Shown here: positions 53,589-61,104 of the stretch, piece by piece | How the letters are laid out: every line of letters starts with the position of its first letter | How positions within the stretch are numbered: position 1 is the stretch's first letter | Assembly (NCBI GenBank): GCA_014381415.1 | Contig: JACNLQ010000052.1 | Location: forward strand, 1 to 64,000 | Direction: 5' to 3' | DNA from: Fidelibacterota bacterium | GTDB taxonomy: Bacteria > Fidelibacterota > Marinisomatia > SCGC-AAA003-L08 > D37C17 | DNA length: 64,000 nt | The notes under the pieces: model-generated | Databases searched by the model: none | Told to the model about the DNA's origin: nothing | Seen by the model: the letters and a program-made list of their open reading frames with translations, nothing else | Position numbers and translations under genes: made by a program

Positions 53589-54372
53589 GTATTCCTGACT
53601 TATAAATAACTCTCCCTGCGAGAGTCATAACTATGCACCAAGACAATGCAATACCCATTTTGGGGAGCCAAAATTTAATGGGTAAATTAGCAGTTGCAAT
53701 ACTTACAGGGAAATCTACTAAAAATTGTAGGGGAGTCAAATTAATAATATTCCGGACTGAATCTGGAAATAATCGTAAAGGAATTATCTGACCAGATAAA
53801 ACAATATTAGAGATATTATAGGCTATTACCAATGCCCTCACTTCTCCAAACCAAAATGCAAAACAGACCATACAGAAATAAATAGCATAAGATAGATATA
53901 TTGAAATTAACAGTGCCATAATGAAACCTAAAACATGTAATAAAGTCGGAAAAGCCCACCCCGGAAGTAAAATTGGGAATAAAATTAAAACGGTGGAGTA
54001 TACAATATAGAAAAGAGAGTTATGCCCTATAAACATCATAAAATGGTAGGTGAAAAATGAAATAGGTCGAATAAGGTATTTATTCATTTCTCCCGTACGG
54101 ATTGAATCGATCATTTCCATAGATGTAGCCCAGGATGATTTTAATTGACCTACAATCATGCAGAGAAAAATATAAGCCATGAGACCGTTAAAAGTAAATC
54201 CACGAATTTCGGTTAATCCCTGAGCTTGGAATACCTGTTTCCATATTAAAAATTCAATAGCCAAACCGGAAAAGATTGCAAAGGTGCCTACTATGGCATT
54301 GGCTTTATATTCCAGAGCTTGTATCCATGTCATGCGAATGACGGAAAAATATTTATCAATCCATGCTTTCAC
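53563..54372 (-). CDS. ABC exporter permease (COG4587 type)
   Basis: A 269-residue membrane protein, opening KAWIDKYFSVIRMTWIQALE and with six hydrophobic segments, including the IRTGEMNKYLIRPISFFTYH signature near 88-107 of this family. It forms a heterodimer with the COG3694 permease encoded next. The ATG overlaps the ATPase stop by 4 bases. Probably acts in the inner membrane. Confidence 0.85.
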   Translation of the reverse strand: MKAWIDKYFSVIRMTWIQALEYKANAIVGTFAIFSGLAIEFLIWKQVFQAQGLTEIRGFTFNGLMAYIFLCMIVGQLKSSWATSMEMIDSIRTGEMNKYLIRPISFFTYHFMMFIGHNSLFYIVYSTVLILFPILLPGWAFPTLLHVLGFIMALLISIYLSYAIYFCMVCFAFWFGEVRALVIAYNISNIVLSGQIIPLRLFPDSVRNIINLTPLQFLVDFPVSIATANLPIKFWLPKMGIALSWCIVMTLAGRVIYKSGIRVYGGYGA

Positions 54373-55361
54373 TTTAGAAATTTTTCAGGATCGGTAAAAA
54401 ATGATCGCATGGTATCTTCAACTGGCAGGTCTTCCATCGTGATGGATGCAGGTACCCCTAACTTAAATAACTCTGATACTAATTTTGTCAACTCTTTATC
54501 AGGAAGTTCTGATTGAAGAATTGTATTATTTATATGAAAATTATACTTTTCTGATAATTTTTCAATTTTATTATAATCTGGTTTGTCATTAAACTCAAAC
54601 AGGAGTTTTCTTTTTGGGTTAACACGATTTACCAATTCTTCAAAATCACCATCATATAAGGATGCCCCTTTATGAATTACAAAAACACGCTTACATAAAG
54701 CCTGAATATCATGCATGTAATGACTTGTAAGCAGGAAGGTAGTTTTATATTTTTCATTATAATATTTAACAAATTCTCTGATTTTTAATTGTGAAATTAC
54801 ATCCAACCCAATTGTAGGCTCATCCAATAATACAATTTTGGGATTATGCAGCAGGGAAGCAATAATTTCCATTTTCATTCTTTCTCCCAAAGAGAGACGT
54901 CGAACCTGAACGTTCAATTTATCTCGCACTGATAACAAATCTACTAGTTCATCAAGGGTATTTTTATATTGACTTTGGGGGATTTCATATATTTTCTGAT
55001 TTAATAAAAATGATTCGGAAGCAGGGATATCCCACCAGAGTTGATTTTTTTGTCCCATCACCACTGATATTTGTTTGAGAAAATTTGATTTACGATTCCA
55101 AGGGGTAAATCCATTTATGTTTACTTCACCTGAAGTTGGATGGAGTAGGCCCACCAATAATTTTATGAGTGTGGTTTTCCCTGCACCATTTTCTCCCAAA
55201 ATGCCCAATATTTCTCCATCCTCAATTTGGACAGATATTTCTTTCAGGGCATGGAAAGTTTCATATTTTCGTTTGAAGAAAGATCGAAATGCACCTGAGA
55301 GTCCAGCTTCTCGTTTAAACATTTTAAATTGTTTAGAGAGTTCATTTACCTGTATTGGCAT
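54369..55361 (-). CDS. ABC exporter ATP-binding protein (COG4586 type)
   Basis: A 330-residue ATPase that powers the two permeases encoded downstream. Walker A is LGILGENGAGKTTLIKLLVG near residue 53-72, the signature VRRLSLGERMKMEIIASLLH, and Walker B KIVLLDEPTIGLDV. A C-terminal domain of about 90 residues follows. The near-identity of layout with COG4586 supports the assignment. The set lies between the fibronectin-like gene and the secreted Cys-rich genes, but sharing a promoter with either is not shown. Confidence 0.9.
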   Translation of the reverse strand: MPIQVNELSKQFKMFKREAGLSGAFRSFFKRKYETFHALKEISVQIEDGEILGILGENGAGKTTLIKLLVGLLHPTSGEVNINGFTPWNRKSNFLKQISVVMGQKNQLWWDIPASESFLLNQKIYEIPQSQYKNTLDELVDLLSVRDKLNVQVRRLSLGERMKMEIIASLLHNPKIVLLDEPTIGLDVISQLKIREFVKYYNEKYKTTFLLTSHYMHDIQALCKRVFVIHKGASLYDGDFEELVNRVNPKRKLLFEFNDKPDYNKIEKLSEKYNFHINNTILQSELPDKELTKLVSELFKLGVPASITMEDLPVEDTMRSFFTDPEKFLK

Positions 55362-55421
55362 GGTGGAAAATTAATGCCATATTTTGAAACGATTTAAATA
55401 AAAAGGATGGGATAATTATTC

Positions 55422-55940
55422 TTAATACTTGATTGTATTACAATTTTCAATGGTTGCAGGAATTGACCCTCCATCACTATCTGATAAAACTAAATCCGTA
55501 AAACAGGCATCTGATAAATCCCCATCATACTTGATTTGTGTCAAAACACCACTTCCCGCAGGGATAAAATCACCTGAAAGACTAAACCCAATTACAGTAA
55601 TTGAACTGGAAGAAACCATAAATCCTGTTTCTTCAGCCGAACCACCAGAAGCACTGATTACCGTTATACCATTTACATCAAATTGAAATGCTGCAAAAGG
55701 AACTGAAACTTCATAATATATATTCCACAATCCTTCACAAGTTGCTCCGTCTCCTCCACATACACCACAGACATCATTTTCAAGAGGGATTGAGGAGCAA
55801 ATATCATCACATCCCATGCTTTCACCATTCAAACAATTTCCCGAGGAAGGTGTATAAATTTTACTTTCACTAATGGAATCACACCCAATAAATAATAACA
55901 ATGATACTGGTATGAAAATTAATTTTAGATTCAAAACCAT
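55422..55940 (-). CDS. lipoprotein with cohesin-like domain
   Basis: A 172-residue lipoprotein (signal with lipobox SLLLFIGC, Cys at about residue 20). A short Cys-rich stretch (GCDDICSSIPLENDVCGVCG) precedes a domain of about 100 residues, beginning YYEVSVPFAAFQFDVNGITV, that has the strand pattern of the cohesin family: FMVSSSSITVIGFSLSGDFI and GSGVLTQIKYDGDLS. Such domains bind partner proteins or sugars. It ends 2 bases before the start region of the large Cys-rich protein gene and may be co-transcribed with it. Confidence 0.7.
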   Translation of the reverse strand: MVLNLKLIFIPVSLLLFIGCDSISESKIYTPSSGNCLNGESMGCDDICSSIPLENDVCGVCGGDGATCEGLWNIYYEVSVPFAAFQFDVNGITVISASGGSAEETGFMVSSSSITVIGFSLSGDFIPAGSGVLTQIKYDGDLSDACFTDLVLSDSDGGSIPATIENCNTIKY

Positions 55941-55942
55941 AA

Positions 55943-58900
55943 TTATTTAATCAACATCATTTTTTGTTTTACGATAGAATTTGAGCTTTGTAAAATTACA
56001 AAATATATGCCAGAAGGATGATTTGTTCCATTCCAATTAACTGAATAATACCCTGGCAAAGTAAATGCATTTTTTAAGACATCAACTTTCTGTCCATTCA
56101 AATTATAAATATTTAATTGAACCATCGTAGGTTCAGAAACTTCAAAATCTATGGTAGCTTGAGGATTAAAGGGATTGGGATATATTCGGCTAATATCAAT
56201 TTTTTTAGGTAAAAGCAAATCATCATTAGCTAAAAAGCATTCATTTAAGCTACAAGCAATAGACCCATTTTCACATGAAAAATTAGGTGGGTGATTCCCT
56301 CCATAAATACCATCGCAATCCGGTTCACATTCATAACTTAAATCTGAAGAATCTTCTACACAATTACCACAATTATCCAGATAAGCTAAACCATCAACCG
56401 TTCCATTACAGTCTACACATTGGTTATCATTTTCACTATCTGCATCACATATACCACATAAATCCTCTATATAATTACCGCCCCAAACACCAATACAATC
56501 TAAGCTGCATGGTTCTAGTCCGGTTGCTCCTCCAATACATGTACCACAGTTATCATCAATAACTGCTTCACCCCCCCAATTACCATTACAATCTAAAATA
56601 CAATCATTTGAGGGGTCACTATCACAAATACCGCAATTATCTTCAATCGCATTTCCATTTGCTACATCTAAACAATCAGTTGGACATAGATTTACCCCTG
56701 AATTTCCACCAGAACAATCACCACATGCATCAATTTGTGCTTCTCCATTAACATCACCATAACAATCTGTGCAGGTAGAATTATTACCCCCACATACTCC
56801 GCATTCATCATATTTTATTTCTAAACCATAATTGTTCCAATTTCCATCACATCCCTGAATACAAGTTGAGGTTTCTCCCTCTAAAATACAATCCAAACAA
56901 TTATCAATAATGGCTCCGCCATTTGGCTCTTCATTACAATCAAAACATTGATTATTATTATTATTATCCGAATCACAAATACCACATTCATCTATAAAAG
57001 CATAGCCACCCCAATCGCCGTTGCAGTCCTGCTCGCAAGGTACTAATCCCGTTGAGCCTCCTGAACAGATTTGGCAATTGTCAATACTTGCTCCGCCTCC
57101 CCACTCATTATTACAATCAAATTCACAATCATTTGATAAATCATTATCACAGATACCACAATTATCTAAAACTGCTGTGCCTCCCCATTCATTGTTACAA
57201 TCCTTCTGACAATCATTTGATAAATCATTATCGCAGATACCACAATTATCTAAAACTGCTGTGCCTCCCCAATCTCCATTACAATCCTGGATACAATCAT
57301 TTGAAGAATTATTATCACAATGTCCGCAATTATCTAAATAGGCTGCCCCTCCCCATACATTATTACAATCCTGGACACAATCATTTGAGCTATCATTATC
57401 ACAAACACCGCATTCGTCCTCCACTGACCCTCCATTGCAAATACCATTACAGTCAAAACTTTGGCCTTCAGAGCATATTATATCACAAAGTTCTCCGTCT
57501 CCATTTGTGTCACCATCATTTTCATTTCCTCCACAAATTCCACATTCATCATTGCTTAAGCTCCCCCCCCATACCCCTGAGCAATCCTGTACACATTCAT
57601 CACTTACAGTATGAATACAATTAAGGCAATTATCCAAGTAAGCCATGCCTCCCCAATCTCCATTACAATCCTGGATACAATCATTTGAAGAATTATTATC
57701 ACAATGTCCGCAATTATCTAAATAGGCTGCCCCTCCCCATACATTATTACAATCCTGGACACAATCATTTGATTGATCATAATCGCAATTACCACAATTA
57801 TCTTCAATACCTGTACCCCCACAAATTCCAAAACAGTCATCAATTAATGTTCCGTCACATATGCCTCCACAATCTAAATCATTTGAAAAACAATCTATTA
57901 ATTGATCATCGTTATTATCTACCCAACCATTTGGCTGCATACCCAGACAAAATGTACCCTCGACAGAGCTTCCTAAACCATCACCATCAATATCACGATA
58001 ATAAGTTAAAGTTTCACCTGTATCAGCACATTCACCCATCTTTATCCAGATATTTGTTTCATTATTATCCCCTATCAGATCAGATTGAGATAAAGAAATA
58101 GCACTCATTTCTTGCATGTTATAATTGACTTCACCTACATAAATGAACATATTAAAATTATCTGAATTGCTCATTAATTTTCCAAGATCCCAACTGAGAT
58201 TAATGTCAATATCAGAGGATAATCCCCCGCCAGTACTGCCTTTAATACCCCAACTGGTCAATTCACGGAAACTATGCTGGTTGCGAAAATCAGATGAAAA
58301 TTCGTATTCCAATTCATTTGAATTGCCATTTATATCCGTTTGCCCAAACCAATCCAAATGGTAGAAATTTATATTGGTGTATTCACCTGAAACAGGGTTG
58401 GGATAATCATATTCATCCTCTCCAAATTTCCAACCATCATTGCATCCATCACACATTCCCAATGTAATTACATGATCGGCTCCAATTTCTGAATTATCCT
58501 GACCAGTAATCGTTAAATTATCTAATATAATTTCAATAGAGCCGTCAATAGCAGGAATTTGCCAGTCGCTATTTATTTGTGCATCTAAAAATGTAAGCGA
58601 CGAATATTCTCCGAGATTTCCAATAGACTTAAATTTTATTTGTGCAACCATTCCGTTGCCACTAAATACAGTTGCTAAATTGCTAACGATTGCTAAATTT
58701 ATTATTCCAGGTTCAATTAAATTGTATGTAAAAGTATAACCATCATCCAAAATTCCTAATGGATTTTCAAATATTTCCTCAGCATTTACTATATTCTCAT
58801 CATATTCAATTTTTAATTGGATGGATTCTAAATTTGACACATCATAAATAAAAATGGGGATATTAAGCGTTGTATCCTGATTCATCATTTTATGAGGAAT

Positions 58901-58972
58901 TTCAATAGATTGGCTTAAAATAATTGTGGGGAAAATTATTCCCAATAATATTAGATTTTGGAAATACTTCAT
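55943..58972 (-). CDS. giant Cys-rich repeat protein with cohesin-like and sorting domains
   Basis: A 1009-residue secreted protein. Signal peptide (NLILLGIIFPTIILS); cohesin-like domain at about 21-150; a linker domain to about 340; then about 17 Cys-rich repeats (roughly 360-910) with the unit DCNNVWGGAAYLDNCGHCDN, each containing several Cys and D-x-C; and a C-terminal sorting module (about 930-1009; YPNPFNPQATIDFE, then PSGIYFVIL and MMLIK), as used by type IX-style secretion. Part of the repeat region is duplicated exactly at DNA level. The Cys pattern suggests a disulfide-stapled, perhaps calcium-binding stalk exposed at the surface. Confidence 0.8.
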   Translation of the reverse strand: MKYFQNLILLGIIFPTIILSQSIEIPHKMMNQDTTLNIPIFIYDVSNLESIQLKIEYDENIVNAEEIFENPLGILDDGYTFTYNLIEPGIINLAIVSNLATVFSGNGMVAQIKFKSIGNLGEYSSLTFLDAQINSDWQIPAIDGSIEIILDNLTITGQDNSEIGADHVITLGMCDGCNDGWKFGEDEYDYPNPVSGEYTNINFYHLDWFGQTDINGNSNELEYEFSSDFRNQHSFRELTSWGIKGSTGGGLSSDIDINLSWDLGKLMSNSDNFNMFIYVGEVNYNMQEMSAISLSQSDLIGDNNETNIWIKMGECADTGETLTYYRDIDGDGLGSSVEGTFCLGMQPNGWVDNNDDQLIDCFSNDLDCGGICDGTLIDDCFGICGGTGIEDNCGNCDYDQSNDCVQDCNNVWGGAAYLDNCGHCDNNSSNDCIQDCNGDWGGMAYLDNCLNCIHTVSDECVQDCSGVWGGSLSNDECGICGGNENDGDTNGDGELCDIICSEGQSFDCNGICNGGSVEDECGVCDNDSSNDCVQDCNNVWGGAAYLDNCGHCDNNSSNDCIQDCNGDWGGTAVLDNCGICDNDLSNDCQKDCNNEWGGTAVLDNCGICDNDLSNDCEFDCNNEWGGGASIDNCQICSGGSTGLVPCEQDCNGDWGGYAFIDECGICDSDNNNNNQCFDCNEEPNGGAIIDNCLDCILEGETSTCIQGCDGNWNNYGLEIKYDECGVCGGNNSTCTDCYGDVNGEAQIDACGDCSGGNSGVNLCPTDCLDVANGNAIEDNCGICDSDPSNDCILDCNGNWGGEAVIDDNCGTCIGGATGLEPCSLDCIGVWGGNYIEDLCGICDADSENDNQCVDCNGTVDGLAYLDNCGNCVEDSSDLSYECEPDCDGIYGGNHPPNFSCENGSIACSLNECFLANDDLLLPKKIDISRIYPNPFNPQATIDFEVSEPTMVQLNIYNLNGQKVDVLKNAFTLPGYYSVNWNGTNHPSGIYFVILQSSNSIVKQKMMLIK
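57127..57274. repeat. tandem 84-bp repeat within the Cys-rich gene
   Basis: The first about 64 bases of each unit (57127-57190 and 57211-57274) are identical but for an A/G change. The offset is 84 bases, which is 28 residues, so the reading frame is kept. The unit codes for one NNEWGGTAVLDNCGICDNDL type module. Confidence 0.8.
57263..57388. repeat. 126-bp exact direct repeat, copy 1
   Basis: These 126 bases are identical by eye to 57647-57772, 384 bases further on. Both lengths are multiples of three (42 and 128 codons), and both copies encode the same 42 residues ending in a DCNGDWGG module. Confidence 0.85.
57647..57772. repeat. 126-bp exact direct repeat, copy 2
   Basis: Partner of 57263-57388. 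Perfect identity over 126 bases, where neighbouring repeats have diverged, points to a recent duplication or gene conversion within the gene. Confidence 0.85.
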
Positions 58973-58985
58973 TTTATATTTTCTA

Positions 58986-61094
58986 CTATTTTAGTAAAAC
59001 TAACTTTCTTACAGATACAAATTCATCTGCATCCATTTTGTAGAAATAAATTCCTGAGGGAACAGAAATACCATTTTGATTTGTACCATTCCACATAATT
59101 TCATAATTGCCTGGTTGGTGGGAACTTTGAACAATTGTCTTAATAATCTGACCGCTGATATTTACAATATTAATTGTAACAAAATCATACTGTGGAACAC
59201 TATAATGGATATAAGTTGTTGGGTTAAAAGGATTTGGATAATTTTGGTTTAGGTGATAATCCTTTGGGATTAACTGATATTTATTATTAGATAAATCACA
59301 ATCTACAATTCCTGTATTACCACCAACACATTCCCCACACTCATCAATAAATGCATCACCATTAAATACTCCATAGCAATCACCAAAATAAATGACTTGT
59401 GAAGTATAGTTTTGCTCTTGCATAACATGTTCATTTATCTGAACTTTTTTATAATTTACATAAGTGCTGGCACCATTATCCCCTACATTAATAAATTGTA
59501 GAAATAACATTTTACCACCATTACCTTCATATAATTCATTGGTTGTGTACATAACTGCTGTAAAGATTGTGCTGTCAATAATTGTACTATCAATATCAAT
59601 GTATAATTCATTGGTATTATTTAATTCACCATTTAGTTCTCCCTCTAAGTTAAATTCTTCTGAAGTTAAACTCCAATTATTTAAGAATAGGTCAGATGAG
59701 TTATAATCAATATCTAAAATTATACCCTCAAGTGGATTTGGTAAATTCTGCATGTGTAATGCAATGTAAATAGTATCTAATTCTTTTATTATAAAATCAT
59801 CATCTTCCAATCCGTTGGAATTATAAATATTAAAACTTGAATTAAAACAATCTATATCATTGGAATCTGCTATACATTGCTCACAGTTATCTTCATATGC
59901 AGTGCCACCCCATTCTCCAGTGCAATCCTGCTGACAAGGATATCTTTCAGTTGCTCCACCTACGCAAACATTACTACAATTTGGGTCTTTAAATGCACAT
60001 CCTTCAATAAATGAAAGCTCGGTTGGGCAATCTTCAATTGGAGGACAGTCACCATTGCAATCAAATTCACTATCCGCCTCCGTGCAAGTGCAATTATCAC
60101 TATCAGTATCGTTTCCACCGCATACATCACAATCATCATAAACAGCATCACCTCCACATTCACCAGTGCAATCTATCTCATATTCACAACTGCCATCATC
60201 TTCTCGAGCATTTGGATCATAATTACAGGCTAACTCATCAGTACATCCTGAAGGTACAACAACTAAAATTTCACCACCTTCCCAATTTGAATCACCCATG
60301 AGTTTTTCATTAATAGTAAACTCATTGATAGTTAATTGGGTAGTTATATCAGCATTAATATCCATCGCTTCAATTACAATATTGAAAATATTTTCTTGCC
60401 CATCAGGTGAAAAAAGTTCATGGTCAGTTTCAGGGTTAGGATGAGGTTCAAAATATAATGTGAAATTAACATTAGTAAAATTGCTCGCCTCAATAAATGA
60501 ATAATAAGAGATTACATATCCGATATTATATAAACCAATGCCAACAAGAGAAAATTCCTTAATATTTATAATACTATTATCAAATTGAAATTCGATATCT
60601 ATTGATTGTAATGTATCTAAATTTGTAATGAATACCTTAATCGTATCTGTAGAATTAGATTCCATATAACCTCCAAAAGATAAATCAATTTTTAGACAAT
60701 CAGAAATTCCCGTATCCCCTCCAACGCATCCATTATTATTATCACTATCTATACATAAAGAATTAATATAAGCAGCTCCGTTAGGAATCCCATGGCAATC
60801 AGAACAAGATGAGTTATCTCCTCCACATTCACCACAATCATCAAATTGTTTATCAGTAAAATCTGGGTTAGTCAGCCACTCATTCTCAAATATTACTGGA
60901 CATTCACCATTACAATCATTATATAAGCATTCTCCTTCAATTATGGCAAACTGGTCATAATTACAGGCTGGTGATCCCCAGTTAGGACTCCATTGCTGAT
61001 AGCCATCATCCATACATCCCGTCGTCTGCCCAAATCCAATAGAAATGATTAGTACAACCCAAATATTGTTTATTAATTGATGAAATATTTTCAT
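58986..61094 (-). CDS. secreted Cys-rich protein with two cohesin-like and one sorting domain
   Basis: A 702-residue secreted protein. Signal peptide (WVVLIISIGFGQTTG). Residues 27-140 and about 280-400 are Cys-rich, with the GCTDELACNYDPNAREDDGS motif often seen in marine bacterial secreted proteins. One cohesin-like domain lies at about 140-275 (IDLSFGGYMESNSTDTIKVF) and a second at about 420-580 (FIIKELDTIYIALHMQNLPN). The C-terminus carries the sorting module with NQNYPNPFNPTTYIHY, MWNGTN, PSGIYFYKM and a KLVLLK end. It sits 13 bases after its downstream neighbour's start and 10 bases from the next gene, in a tandem family of three. Confidence 0.8.
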   Translation of the reverse strand: MKIFHQLINNIWVVLIISIGFGQTTGCMDDGYQQWSPNWGSPACNYDQFAIIEGECLYNDCNGECPVIFENEWLTNPDFTDKQFDDCGECGGDNSSCSDCHGIPNGAAYINSLCIDSDNNNGCVGGDTGISDCLKIDLSFGGYMESNSTDTIKVFITNLDTLQSIDIEFQFDNSIINIKEFSLVGIGLYNIGYVISYYSFIEASNFTNVNFTLYFEPHPNPETDHELFSPDGQENIFNIVIEAMDINADITTQLTINEFTINEKLMGDSNWEGGEILVVVPSGCTDELACNYDPNAREDDGSCEYEIDCTGECGGDAVYDDCDVCGGNDTDSDNCTCTEADSEFDCNGDCPPIEDCPTELSFIEGCAFKDPNCSNVCVGGATERYPCQQDCTGEWGGTAYEDNCEQCIADSNDIDCFNSSFNIYNSNGLEDDDFIIKELDTIYIALHMQNLPNPLEGIILDIDYNSSDLFLNNWSLTSEEFNLEGELNGELNNTNELYIDIDSTIIDSTIFTAVMYTTNELYEGNGGKMLFLQFINVGDNGASTYVNYKKVQINEHVMQEQNYTSQVIYFGDCYGVFNGDAFIDECGECVGGNTGIVDCDLSNNKYQLIPKDYHLNQNYPNPFNPTTYIHYSVPQYDFVTINIVNISGQIIKTIVQSSHQPGNYEIMWNGTNQNGISVPSGIYFYKMDADEFVSVRKLVLLK

Positions 61095-61104
61095 TGTATT
61101 TCCA

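Noticed and set aside
57052-57624. Long plus-strand reading frame rich in His, Tyr and Leu opposite the Cys-rich repeats
   Set aside because: It is the antisense shadow of the repeat units, so it repeats with the same period. It has no ribosome site, no domain and no homologue pattern. Similar His-rich shadows occur at 56287, 57685, 60011 and 63294.
56300-57900. CRISPR-like appearance of regular repeats
   Set aside because: The repeats are coding modules of 84-128 bases in frame with a long reading frame, not short direct repeats with unrelated spacers of similar size.
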